Origin: Leptospira bouyouniensis
Lineage (GTDB): Bacteria; Spirochaetota; Leptospiria; Leptospirales; Leptospiraceae
Length of the DNA stretch: 64,000 nucleotides
Assembly: GCF_004769525.1 (NCBI RefSeq)
Contig: NZ_RQFT01000008.1
Span: forward strand, 186,001 to 250,000
Reading direction: 5' to 3'
The notes beneath the pieces were generated by a model, which was given only the letters and a program-made list of their open reading frames with translations, had not been told where the DNA came from and made no database searches. Both the position numbers and the translations under genes were made by a program. Numbering within the stretch: position 1 is the first letter of the stretch; every line of letters starts with the position of its first letter. Shown piece by piece: positions 54,880-63,613 of this stretch.

Positions 54880-55501
54880 ATTCCGCGGGGTGTATCTGGT
54901 AACAGATAGACCCCTTTGCCTCCACCACCAGTTAGAAGAAGTCGTAAGATTGTCCGCTTCAGGTGGAGTTTCCCTTGTCCAACTGAGGGAAAAAGAAACC
55001 TCTTCCCGAGAATTCTTAACACTCGCGATCCATTTAAAAAAAATTCTCACACCTTTCCAGATCCCTCTCCTCATCAATGATCGAGTTGACCTTTGTTTGG
55101 CATCTGGTGCTGATGGGGTCCATTTAGGCCAATCCGACTTACCTTGGTTAGAGGCAAGAAAACTGCTTGGCAAAAACGCCATCATTGGACTTTCCATTGA
55201 AACAAAAGAAGACTGGGAAAGTTTAAATCGAGAACACTCAAATCCAAGTTTGGATTATTTGGCAGTTTCACCAGTATTCAATACACCCACAAAAACCAAT
55301 ACAAAACAGGCATTAGGTCTAGCAGGCGTTCGCTGGCTAAAAGAAAATACAAAACTACCTGTTGTGGCCATTGGTGGTATCAATATTGGCAATGCGAAAG
55401 AAGTAATCCAAGCAGGGGCTGATATGATTGCCGTTGTCAGTGCGATTTGTTCGGCAAAGGACCCAAAAGAAGCGACTCTTTCCTTACGAAATTTGTTTTA
55501 A
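54869..55501 (+). CDS. thiE: Thiamine-phosphate synthase
   Basis: ThiE joins the pyrimidine pyrophosphate and thiazole phosphate to form thiamine phosphate. Motifs are LREKETSSREF, INDRVDLCLASGADGVHLGQSD and VVAIGGINIGNAKEV. The length is 210 residues. The ATG at 54869 overlaps thiM. With only thiM and thiE here, this is a salvage pair. Confidence 0.95.
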   Translation: MQSKFRGVYLVTDRPLCLHHQLEEVVRLSASGGVSLVQLREKETSSREFLTLAIHLKKILTPFQIPLLINDRVDLCLASGADGVHLGQSDLPWLEARKLLGKNAIIGLSIETKEDWESLNREHSNPSLDYLAVSPVFNTPTKTNTKQALGLAGVRWLKENTKLPVVAIGGINIGNAKEVIQAGADMIAVVSAICSAKDPKEATLSLRNLF

Positions 55502-55524
55502 AACCCTTCACCAAACGAAAACGA

Positions 55525-55577
55525 TTGAAGAAAACAGGTTTACCACGACTTCGTAAACGTTCTTCAACCAAGTTTTT
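55525..55577. terminator. Compound hairpin between thiE and queG
   Basis: TTGAAGAA (55525-55532) pairs with TTCTTCAA (55560-55567), and inside it GTTTAC (55538-55543) pairs with GTAAAC (55553-55558). A TTTTT run follows at 55573. It lies between two convergent genes and could end both transcripts. The arrangement of two stacked stems is unusual for a simple terminator. Confidence 0.55.
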
Positions 55578-55623
55578 AAAAAAGTATACTTAATATTTTT
55601 ATACGTTAAAAAATGAGCTATCC

Positions 55624-56595
55624 TTAAGAATTTTTTTTGTTCACTTGGTTTCGGTTCCAAATGGAGACACCAATTCGTTCGATGGGAGTTTTCTCAAAGT
55701 ATCCTTTAAATTCTTCTTCTGATAAAAACTCTTTGGATAAAAATGAAGGATCATTCCAAAATTCTCTCGGTAAAAAACTGGGTTCATTTGTTTCGACTTG
55801 GTTCCGTTTGGCGATCCCTTCATTCCAGGGACATACTTCTTGGCATAAGTCACAACCATAAACCCAATCCTTTCTGTCCCACTTCAAAAAAGATTCGGTC
55901 ACTTCACTTTCCATTCTATCTTCAATGGTAAGGTAGGAAATACATTTGGAAGCATCCAATTGGTATGGTTCCAAAGCATTTGTGGGACAAACATCCAAAC
56001 ATCGCCGACAACTCCCACAATGGTCTGTGGTAATCTCTTCTTTTGGTGTTTCACCTAACTCTAAATCGGTGAGGATGATGGAGAGAAAAAAATAGGATCC
56101 AAGTTTTGGATGGATAAGATTGGTGTGTTTCCCTTGCCAAACAACACCCGATTCCCTAGTCAGGATTTTTTCAGCAATGGGCAAACTATCAACCGATTGG
56201 CGGAATTGATTTGTTGGAAAAAGTTTGCGTAGTGCTTTTAAGATCAGATCCCCTTTATTTCTTAATACGATATGGTAATCAGTTCCGAGTGCGTACCTAG
56301 AAACTTTTCGTTCCATTTGAGAAAGCAAAGTTTCACCTTCACTGGAACGATAAACAAACCCCATACAGATCGCAGACTTGGGAGCAAATCCCAAATTTTC
56401 AAATCGATTGCGGATGGCAATGGCATGGTCTTTGGCAAACCAGTCCATATTCCCAAATTTCTTTTCCAAAATCCAAGTTTCTAAAAACGTTAGGTCTTTT
56501 TCGGGGATACTTGCTTTTGCAAACCCAACAAATGAAAATCCTTCTTTCATACAAAGTGATTTGATTTGAGATTGGTATTGGGATTGCGTGGCCAT
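55624..56595 (-). CDS. queG: Epoxyqueuosine reductase
   Basis: QueG reduces epoxyqueuosine to queuosine in tRNA using cobalamin and two [4Fe-4S] clusters. The cluster ligands are CGSCRRCLDVCPTNAL and CDLCQEVCPWN. The N-terminal cobalamin domain begins FSFVGFAKASI. Length 323 is in the family range, although C-terminal HEAT repeats of longer forms are absent. The ATG shares CATG with the divergent gene. Confidence 0.94.
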   Translation of the reverse strand: MATQSQYQSQIKSLCMKEGFSFVGFAKASIPEKDLTFLETWILEKKFGNMDWFAKDHAIAIRNRFENLGFAPKSAICMGFVYRSSEGETLLSQMERKVSRYALGTDYHIVLRNKGDLILKALRKLFPTNQFRQSVDSLPIAEKILTRESGVVWQGKHTNLIHPKLGSYFFLSIILTDLELGETPKEEITTDHCGSCRRCLDVCPTNALEPYQLDASKCISYLTIEDRMESEVTESFLKWDRKDWVYGCDLCQEVCPWNEGIAKRNQVETNEPSFLPREFWNDPSFLSKEFLSEEEFKGYFEKTPIERIGVSIWNRNQVNKKNS

Positions 56596-56980
56596 GTCTG
56601 AAAAAGAGAATGAAGTTTACCTTACAACACTCCAGAGCCAATTGCCAAGCCATTTGTTAGTCCAATTGCCAAAACTTATCCCGCATTTCCGAAAACTGGA
56701 AACACTGGTTCCATTGCCAAAGGACCTACCAGAACTTTTAAAAAAAGGAATATATTTTGCATTGATTCAATCGGTTGTAAGACTCCTCAACCGAGAAACA
56801 GATCCAATGTTACCAGAAATTGTTCCCGAATACAAAGAACTCATCCGCACAATTTCTGATACTTATTTAAAATTACAACCAGAGATCGAATCCAATTGGT
56901 TAGACGAATGCATTCAGTTCGGGGATAAATCAGCTTACCATTGGGAATGGAAACATTTTGATTCCAAAGAACTGTTTTAG
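56594..56980 (+). CDS. Hypothetical helical protein divergent from queG
   Basis: This soluble protein of 128 residues is mainly helical (LLVQLPKLIPHFRKLETLV, GIYFALIQSVVRLLNRETD, EYKELIRTISDTYLKL). I recognise no family. The ATG (56594-56596) overlaps the queG ATG on the other strand by two bases. A GTG at 56588 is an alternative start. Confidence 0.6.
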   Translation: MSEKENEVYLTTLQSQLPSHLLVQLPKLIPHFRKLETLVPLPKDLPELLKKGIYFALIQSVVRLLNRETDPMLPEIVPEYKELIRTISDTYLKLQPEIESNWLDECIQFGDKSAYHWEWKHFDSKELF

Positions 56981-56982
56981 TT

Positions 56983-57378
56983 TCATACCATTTCCTTTTC
57001 TAAACAAATTCTGAATTCGTTTGGGATTGGCAATTTGGTTTGGGCACGGTAATCAAAATATACCTGCACTGTTTTGGCTTTGACATACAAAACATCTGTT
57101 TTTTGGTTTTTGATTTCGTAAGAAAATTCCCAAGAACTAGTTCCAATTTTGGAAACCCAAGTGTGGATGTAAATGGAATCCCCTGGTAAAACAGAAGCAA
57201 TCAAATCCATTTCCACACGAGCCATCACAAAAGGAATGTCTTCTAGTTCCTGAACTGACAAATACCGATTACAAAAATCGAGTCGTGCTAACTCCAAATA
57301 TGCCGAATAACTTGCGTTATTCACTCTACGCATGGGGTCCATATCATTGAATCGAATTTGGATTTCTGTTCGGATCAT
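56983..57378 (-). CDS. Acyl-CoA thioesterase, 4HBT hotdog family
   Basis: The hotdog-fold motif FNDMDPMRRVNNASYSAYLELARLDF includes the catalytic Asp region. The remainder (VARVEMDLIASVLPGDSIYIHTWVSKIG) fits YbgC/FadM-like thioesterases. The protein has 131 residues from the ATG at 57378; a GTG seven codons upstream is possible. The acyl substrate is unknown. It converges on the hypothetical gene at 56594 with a 2-bp gap. Confidence 0.88.
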   Translation of the reverse strand: MIRTEIQIRFNDMDPMRRVNNASYSAYLELARLDFCNRYLSVQELEDIPFVMARVEMDLIASVLPGDSIYIHTWVSKIGTSSWEFSYEIKNQKTDVLYVKAKTVQVYFDYRAQTKLPIPNEFRICLEKEMV

Positions 57379-57417
57379 CTCTCTGACAAATTTCCACACC
57401 GATTGGATTTGTCATCT

Positions 57418-57915
57418 TTATCCTAAAAAATTCAATTTGATTTGTACGGACCGAAATTTCTCTCTTTCTTTTGCCGACCGGCCATGGACGGGTTCTAGTG
57501 GGAGGGTGGATATTTTTTCAGGTGTGATCCCAAACGAAACCAAAATTTTACGTATCGCTTGGATCCTTTCTTTCACCAATTTTCGATTGGCTGCCAAATT
57601 TCCCGAACTGTCCGCCGAGCCGATGAGGAGCACAGAATCTAACGATTGTAATGAATCGGGTGTGAACCAACGTTTTAAATTCAGTATTTCATTGTCTACT
57701 AATTTAGACATCCCTGCCTCAAAGTAGACTACCTTTTCTACTGTAACGTTTTTTTTGCGAATTGTTTGCGTTTCGTACGGATTGAACTCATTTGAATATT
57801 TTTCTGTGTTTCCGAGTTCGTTTTTTGGCCAAAGCCAGTAGAAAACGAAGAACAAACTAACTAATATTAGGGAAATCCAAAACATCCTCCCCTTAGACGA
57901 ACTGAACCGAAACAA
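57418..57915 (-). CDS. Small anchored OmpA-domain protein
   Basis: One N-terminal helix (about 12-29) is followed by a short linker and a compact OmpA-like domain (about 57-165; VVYFEAGMSKLVDNE, LLIGSADSSGNLAANRKLVKERIQAIRKIL, KISTLPLEPVHGRSAKEREKFRSVQIKL). The usual DxxG binding motif is changed to SADSSG, so peptidoglycan binding may differ. It is divergent from the delta-60 lipoprotein. Confidence 0.75.
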   Translation of the reverse strand: MFRFSSSKGRMFWISLILVSLFFVFYWLWPKNELGNTEKYSNEFNPYETQTIRKKNVTVEKVVYFEAGMSKLVDNEILNLKRWFTPDSLQSLDSVLLIGSADSSGNLAANRKLVKERIQAIRKILVSFGITPEKISTLPLEPVHGRSAKEREKFRSVQIKLNFLG

Positions 57916-57965
57916 ATTAATGACAAACCAGTAGACAATTTTCTCCTACTTGGTAAAATCCTTCC

Positions 57966-60260
57966 ATGGGTGCGTTTCGATCTCATTTCTTAACCTACAT
58001 CTTGTTTTTCGCTTTGGTTTTCCAATGCAAACCAGCCGAGTTGTCGAATACTTGTGATGTAAGAACTGATGGTTTTATATATGGATCTCTCATTCGTTTT
58101 GTAACAGGTGACAGATCACCCTCTTGCCTACCTTCTTTCGATTTCCAAGAACTTTGGGGAGTGTTCCAAGCCCCGTCTGGCGATATTGGTGTCAATGCCA
58201 TGACAAGTTATAATGACCAAATTATCATTGGAGGCAACTTCCAATTGTTAGGCCCTTCAACTGGGAGTGCGGCCTTTTTGCAATCAGGAGATGGAAAAGT
58301 TGTACCTAGCCGGTATTGCCCATATTTAAAAATCGTAGGGAACACATACATTGCCATTCCTGATGGTGGAGGTGGGTTTTACATTGGTGGCGAATTTTTT
58401 GCCGTCCAAGGCCAAGAAAGATTTGGAGTGGCTCATATCTTACCTGGTTGCCAATTGGATTATCAATTCAATGTTCCCAAAGATAATACACGCATAGTCT
58501 ATTCTTTATTACTGAAAGATGACAAACTGTACGTTGGTGGGAATTTTACTTTATGGGGAGATACAACCCAAAGATACCTCGTTCGATTGAATCGATATAC
58601 AGGTAATATTGATACATCATTTACAGTCCAAAACATTGATAATACAGTTTTTGATTTAGATACGGATTTTGATTCCGTTTTTGTTTGTGGTGAATTTTCG
58701 CAAATTGGTGGAATCACCAAACGAGGGATCGCAAGAATATCTTCCGCAAATGGAGCTGTCATCACGTCTTTTAATACAGTAATTTCGACCGGAACTTGTC
58801 TAGATTTGTATCTAGGAACTGATTCACAAGGAAGCCCAAATCTGTTTATTGTTGGAGATTTCACTGCACCTAGCGGGAATTATGCGTTTGCGGTTTACCC
58901 AGATGGTACAGCAACAGGTTGGGCACCAGATCCTAATGCACAAGTCAATTCAGTTCAACAATACCAAAACAAAATATATTTGGGAGGGTCGTTCACAACC
59001 TTAAATGGTGGAACACCTACTTCATATTTGGCTTCCGTAAACCAAAACACTGGAACTATTATCAACAATAACTTTGGTTTAGATGCTTATGTAGCTTCCC
59101 TACAAGTCATCGAAAATACTTTGTATCTAAGTGGTCAATTCACTACTGTCAAAGGAAACCCTAGAATTTCTATGGCGGCTCTCGATTTAACGAATGAAAC
59201 AGTGAATGGATTTAATCCAACACCTGAAGGTACAATCAGTAATCCTGGTTCTAGTTTTTTATCAGCAGGGAATGGAGTTGTCTTTGTTACATTTGATCGT
59301 TCAACGATCAATGTTGTACCAAGGAATCATTTTGCTGTTATCGATGAGTATACAGGTGCTCCAATTGAAGGAACGCCTAACTTTGATTTTTCGATCAAAG
59401 CATTACATGTAAATGGTAATCGTTTGTTCGTTGGAGGTTCCTTCACAAACGTTGGTGGACAATCCAGAAATGCCTTTGCCATATTAGATTTACCTCATTA
59501 CCAAGTGAGTTCCACAAATGTTATACTATCAGGTTCCCCCGAAATTCGTACTATCACAAGTGATGAATCAAAAGTATATGCGGGAGGTATCAGTTTAGGT
59601 ACTGTGAATGGCCAAACAAGAAATGGTGTGTTTGCTTTAAACTTAGGTGATCTTTCACTAAACAATTGGAATCCAGATTTGGGTGTTGGGAGCAGTGGAG
59701 AAAGTATCCTTGTGGTCAACGACCTTGTTTTCATCGGGGGAAGTTTTACCCAAGTGAATGGAGTGGGAGGATATCAATATTTCCAAGCAGTCGACAAACT
59801 CAGTGGCACAAAAATGGATATTCCAAGTACTTCCAATTTACCTGGTGGCCTTTTGTACAGCCTTGCCTATGCTAATTCCAGAATCTACATTGGTGGTTTT
59901 TTTACAAACATCACAGGTATTGGTACGGTGAATTTTGCAGCCGTTTACGACCTAACTTCAAGAACATATCTGCAACCCAATCCAGTATCCGCAGAAAATA
60001 TGGTTAATTATGTTGCTGCCTATCCCGATGGAAATGTCTTCTATGGTGGATCTTTTGTGAATTTAAATGGAGATACTAGATATAATTCCTTTGGAGTATA
60101 CCAAACATATACCAATTCCTTATCCCCATGGAATGCGGGGATCAACAACGTAGTTTACACATCCATGTTTAAAAATGGAAGTTATTATCTTGGAGGAATC
60201 TTTAACGTCGCACTTAGGCGTATCAATGGTGGTTTAGTCCGTACTCGACTGATTGAGTGA
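57966..60260 (+). CDS. Delta-60 repeat lipoprotein
   Basis: The signal peptide ends in LVFQC (Cys21), so this is a lipoprotein. The rest (764 residues) is a series of about ten repeats with the delta-60 pattern GG(N/S/E)F and a partner phrase such as ARL/VRLN...G...TSF. Examples are IGGNFQLLG, VGGNFTLWGD, GGSFTTLNGG, VGGSFTNVGG, IGGSFTQVNG and GGSFVNLNGD. Such repeats form beta-propellers exposed at the surface or in the periplasm. Ligand unknown. Confidence 0.85.
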   Translation: MGAFRSHFLTYILFFALVFQCKPAELSNTCDVRTDGFIYGSLIRFVTGDRSPSCLPSFDFQELWGVFQAPSGDIGVNAMTSYNDQIIIGGNFQLLGPSTGSAAFLQSGDGKVVPSRYCPYLKIVGNTYIAIPDGGGGFYIGGEFFAVQGQERFGVAHILPGCQLDYQFNVPKDNTRIVYSLLLKDDKLYVGGNFTLWGDTTQRYLVRLNRYTGNIDTSFTVQNIDNTVFDLDTDFDSVFVCGEFSQIGGITKRGIARISSANGAVITSFNTVISTGTCLDLYLGTDSQGSPNLFIVGDFTAPSGNYAFAVYPDGTATGWAPDPNAQVNSVQQYQNKIYLGGSFTTLNGGTPTSYLASVNQNTGTIINNNFGLDAYVASLQVIENTLYLSGQFTTVKGNPRISMAALDLTNETVNGFNPTPEGTISNPGSSFLSAGNGVVFVTFDRSTINVVPRNHFAVIDEYTGAPIEGTPNFDFSIKALHVNGNRLFVGGSFTNVGGQSRNAFAILDLPHYQVSSTNVILSGSPEIRTITSDESKVYAGGISLGTVNGQTRNGVFALNLGDLSLNNWNPDLGVGSSGESILVVNDLVFIGGSFTQVNGVGGYQYFQAVDKLSGTKMDIPSTSNLPGGLLYSLAYANSRIYIGGFFTNITGIGTVNFAAVYDLTSRTYLQPNPVSAENMVNYVAAYPDGNVFYGGSFVNLNGDTRYNSFGVYQTYTNSLSPWNAGINNVVYTSMFKNGSYYLGGIFNVALRRINGGLVRTRLIE

Positions 60261-60370
60261 TAAAAAATACGAATCTAGGAGCAAACTAGTGACTGATCGA
60301 AAGCTTTTGATAACAGATGTTTCTTTCTCCGCCTAATGATTGTCACAAGGCGTTCCTTCTTTATTTAGAA

Positions 60371-61315
60371 TTAGTTTTTTGATTTTAGTTTTGGTTTCCG
60401 CTTCAAAATGAACTGAATCGCCTCTTCTCCTTTTTTCACACCAAGTAAGGCTGTTTTATACAGTTTCGTGCGGATGGTGGTTGTGAGTTTGACCGGCAGT
60501 GGTTCGTCAGGTGCCACAGTGATGATCTTCACACCTTTTGGTGGTTTCACTGCGATTTCACGACCCAAATTAAAATGGAAGTGGTGGAACTTCCGCATCA
60601 TCCTGCGGATAGTTCTGTGCTTTGGGAAAGCAAGTAAACTCGTAAACCTTGTGAGTGGGCCTGAGATATGCCGAATCGGAGAATTCATAATCACAACAAT
60701 TTCTTTATACCCAGCTTCTATTATATCTTGGATAGGAAGAGGATTAAGGATGGCAGCATCGGAATATAATTTTCCATCTAACTTATGTTTTCCGCGAGTG
60801 GCAATGGGAAGGGATGTTGCTGCTTTTAATAAATCAAAAACATTACTCGAAGTGGCTTTGATGTACTCAATGGAATGTGTATGTAAGTTACTGACTGCAA
60901 TGACAAAATGAGGTAATTTTTTAGAATCGAGGGTTTCAGATTCTAAACGAACTTTTTTTCGAAAGATAAAATCGATTAAATATTCCTGGTTGAGTAAGGT
61001 TTTTCCTTGGAAGGGATGGAAAAAAGAAATGAGTTTTCTTCCTGACAAATCCCTGTACCAAACAGCCAAAGCCTTTTCGCTTTTCACAGGTTCTTCTTTG
61101 GGCATGGAAACATAATATGCAGCTGCGCAGGCTCCAGATGAAACACCTACCACCAAATCAAAGTAATTTGGCCGGAGGAAACGATTCCAAGCATACAAAA
61201 CTCCGCCGGAAAACGCACCTTTCATTCCCCCACCTTCCACAAGTAGGGCACGTTTACTCCCTTTCGCTTTCGGAATTTTTGATTGGGAATTGGGTTCTAA
61301 TGGTTTCCGGCTCAT
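60371..61315 (-). CDS. Patatin-like phospholipase
   Basis: The oxyanion loop is LVEGGGMKGAF, the catalytic serine is in GVSSGA, and the catalytic Asp in YSDAAILNPLP. These fit the patatin Ser-Asp dyad, with DAA in place of the usual DGG/A. The C-terminal half has several basic residues. From the ATG at 61315 the length is 314; earlier in-frame ATGs exist. No signal peptide is present. Confidence 0.87.
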   Translation of the reverse strand: MSRKPLEPNSQSKIPKAKGSKRALLVEGGGMKGAFSGGVLYAWNRFLRPNYFDLVVGVSSGACAAAYYVSMPKEEPVKSEKALAVWYRDLSGRKLISFFHPFQGKTLLNQEYLIDFIFRKKVRLESETLDSKKLPHFVIAVSNLHTHSIEYIKATSSNVFDLLKAATSLPIATRGKHKLDGKLYSDAAILNPLPIQDIIEAGYKEIVVIMNSPIRHISGPLTRFTSLLAFPKHRTIRRMMRKFHHFHFNLGREIAVKPPKGVKIITVAPDEPLPVKLTTTIRTKLYKTALLGVKKGEEAIQFILKRKPKLKSKN

Positions 61316-61416
61316 CTTATGTGTCAGAGTCCTCCACCCCATATTTCGATGCAAAAAGGATTAAAAAAAAAATGTGAACAAGACAATAAATTTCGCTACG
61401 AAGGTAATTGATTTGT

Positions 61417-61977
61417 ATGCTCGGAATTCGTACGATTGAAATTGAAGTGGAAGGAATCCCTGTGAAAGGCACCTTACAATGGTCCACACAGTCCCACTAC
61501 CAATTAGAAATGTATGCCCCGTATTCAGGTCCTACGTATTCCTTTTCCTTTCCAAAACTTTTCCCACCTTTTCATGAAGAAAAACTTTCTGAAATTGAAC
61601 AAAATGCAAAGAGTCATCTTCGAACTTTGTTTTATAAATGTGAAGGGATGAAGAAGGAAATCCCTAAGATTGAATCTGCTTTGAAAGAATTTTGGTTAGA
61701 GATCCAATCGATTTCAGTACTTTCCCCAAGTGAGTGGAAAGAAAAAAATGAACACTTAAAACAAGCAATGCTCGAAGGTTATATGGATAAAGCCATATAC
61801 GAAAAAACAATTTATGATCTAACATCTGTCATGGAAAAAAAACAAAATGAACGTGAGAAACGTTGTGAATCATTTTTATCTCAGTACCTTCCCGAGTTTT
61901 CTCACTTACAAAATCATTTTTCATGGATTCGTTTCTGTTATGAATTCACAGAAAAAAAACACTTACTTCTTCTTTAA
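61417..61977 (+). CDS. Hypothetical protein, beta-strand N-terminus and helical tail
   Basis: The protein (186 residues) begins with a beta-rich segment (TIEIEVEGIPVKGTLQWSTQSHYQLEMYAPYSG), followed by charged helices (about 60-165). No known motif is visible. I chose ATG at 61417; a TTG three codons upstream is the alternative. The start is 101 bp from the patatin start on the other strand. Confidence 0.6.
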   Translation: MLGIRTIEIEVEGIPVKGTLQWSTQSHYQLEMYAPYSGPTYSFSFPKLFPPFHEEKLSEIEQNAKSHLRTLFYKCEGMKKEIPKIESALKEFWLEIQSISVLSPSEWKEKNEHLKQAMLEGYMDKAIYEKTIYDLTSVMEKKQNEREKRCESFLSQYLPEFSHLQNHFSWIRFCYEFTEKKHLLLL

Positions 61978-62077
61978 AAAATCCTTTTTCTTGCCAAAGA
62001 GATGCACTTAGTCTTTACTTTCCATTAGATATGGAAATTTATTTCCGTCGAAACATAATAGAACTTGGAAATTAGCT

Positions 62078-63211
62078 ATGCGACCAATGGACCAAATCAC
62101 AGGCAAAGAACAAAAAAACCATGTGATCTTACATTATTTAATGAATCAGGAAATGAAAGCCAATTGGAACGGTCAGGTACAAACCATAACCGTTTTACAA
62201 GAAGTACCTGGTGGTGAAGAGATCATCGTACAATGGTCTGAGGTTTGGGTACTCGCAGAAGGTTCGAACATTGTTCTTTCCAAGTTACTCGCACGTTATC
62301 TAGAACTACATTGTACGTTTGTCAAACAACTCGCACCTCATAAAGTCCAATTGCGAGTGGAAAAAGTGCTCATCGCAAAAAAAGAAAGGCTCAATCCAAG
62401 ATTTACAATCACAGAAGAAGGAATGGTCAATGTCACAAACATTGTCAGTTCTAAAACCATCATTGAAGCCAATATGTTTAATATCCCAACTCTAGTACGT
62501 GTTAATTTTGAAGACTATCGAAAACGTATGATGGTTCGGTCAGGTGAAGCTGGGACCATGGATATTTTTAAATCTGGAATGGAACGTAAATTTGATGTTG
62601 TGAAATCAACTCAAAAAATCCTATTCATTAAAGATGCAACAAATCCTGAAAGTTATAAAATGGACGAAGAAGGTTTTCTCAACTACGAAGACGATATTGA
62701 AGATAACGTCGATAAACTTGCGTTTGCTGCTCGAGATAAAAAAATCAAATCCGAACTCATAATGCCAATTTTGTACAAAAACGAATTGGAAGAAATCATT
62801 CCCATAGGTTATTATTTTTTACAAACAAAAGATAAATTCATCACAGAAGATGATCTAAAATTTTACCAAACACAAATTACAGAGATGATTGAAAGGATTA
62901 AAGACGCAAACCTAATGACAACGGTTGAAAAGTTCCCAGTCATCGATCTTTCAGCTACAGGACTAAAACTCCGAATCAGTAATAGTACACTTATAGAAAC
63001 ATTACCAAAACAAAAAGGGATTTTACTGGAACTTGTATTCAAACTTCAAACCCCTTTTCGATTTTTTGGAAAAATCGCATGGTCTCATAAAGAAGATTCA
63101 GGTGATTTACTTGTTGGTGTTGAGTTTTCCGGAAAACGAACTTATGCTGAAAAAGTACGTTTTGAAGAAAACATCGAAATCATCAAAAACAATGGTAGGA
63201 CTGCGGCTTAA
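62078..63211 (+). CDS. DUF1577/PilZ-like protein
   Basis: The protein (377 residues) resembles Leptospira DUF1577 proteins. A C-terminal PilZ-like segment includes VIDLSATGLKLRI and later FFGKIAWSHKEDSGDLLVGVEFSGK. The typical c-di-GMP RxxxR motif is not obvious before this domain, so c-di-GMP binding is uncertain. Signalling in the cytosol is likely. It stands alone between a hypothetical gene and the HepT-like gene. Confidence 0.75.
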   Translation: MRPMDQITGKEQKNHVILHYLMNQEMKANWNGQVQTITVLQEVPGGEEIIVQWSEVWVLAEGSNIVLSKLLARYLELHCTFVKQLAPHKVQLRVEKVLIAKKERLNPRFTITEEGMVNVTNIVSSKTIIEANMFNIPTLVRVNFEDYRKRMMVRSGEAGTMDIFKSGMERKFDVVKSTQKILFIKDATNPESYKMDEEGFLNYEDDIEDNVDKLAFAARDKKIKSELIMPILYKNELEEIIPIGYYFLQTKDKFITEDDLKFYQTQITEMIERIKDANLMTTVEKFPVIDLSATGLKLRISNSTLIETLPKQKGILLELVFKLQTPFRFFGKIAWSHKEDSGDLLVGVEFSGKRTYAEKVRFEENIEIIKNNGRTAA

Positions 63212-63215
63212 GTTT

Positions 63216-63575
63216 TTACCTAATTTCCAATTTTATGGTTTTTGAAAACTTGGGAATTTCATAAGCACAAACGTAGTATAACATCTTTAAGTCGATATAA
63301 TCGTAAGCTCGGGCCAAATCCTTTTGCCACATTGTATCCATTTTTTCCCATGGAAGATTTGGATACTTTTGTTTTTCTGACTGGGGGATTTTGAGAGATT
63401 CAGTTTGAATGGTTTTTAACATCTCTTCGGCAAAAAAACTATCGTGTTCTCCTTCCTTAAATTCTTGGATTTGATTTCGGAAAATAAAAGATTCTAGTTC
63501 CTTACAATAAAAAACCAATTCATGAAACATGGGTTCACCATAATTTAGGAAGTTCCATCGGCTAGTTTTTTTCAT
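63216..63575 (-). CDS. HepT/HEPN-like protein with degenerate active site
   Basis: The C-terminal part (YPNLPWEKMDTMWQKDLARAYDYID, then IPKF) follows the HepT/DUF86 pattern of YPxIPWxxIxxxRNxxxHxYxxVD. The key Arg, Asn and His of the RNx(4-6)H RNase motif are missing (WQK...R). The protein has 119 residues and no adjacent MNT antitoxin gene. It may be a non-toxic relative or a binding-only protein. Assignment is by pattern. Confidence 0.45.
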   Translation of the reverse strand: MKKTSRWNFLNYGEPMFHELVFYCKELESFIFRNQIQEFKEGEHDSFFAEEMLKTIQTESLKIPQSEKQKYPNLPWEKMDTMWQKDLARAYDYIDLKMLYYVCAYEIPKFSKTIKLEIR

Positions 63576-63613
63576 TGGCAAAGTTTTGCCTTTTGGTTAC
63601 CCTTTCGTTTAGA

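Noticed and set aside
55501..55593. Short, strongly basic ORF (30 codons) after thiE
   Set aside because: It has no start codon or ribosome site of its own and its frame upstream lies inside thiE out of frame. The basic composition comes from A-rich DNA and from the hairpin sequence.
62033..62046. GGAAATTTATTTCC palindrome before the PilZ-like gene
   Set aside because: AT-rich palindromes of this size are common here. The loop would be two bases, and no promoter element aligns clearly with it.
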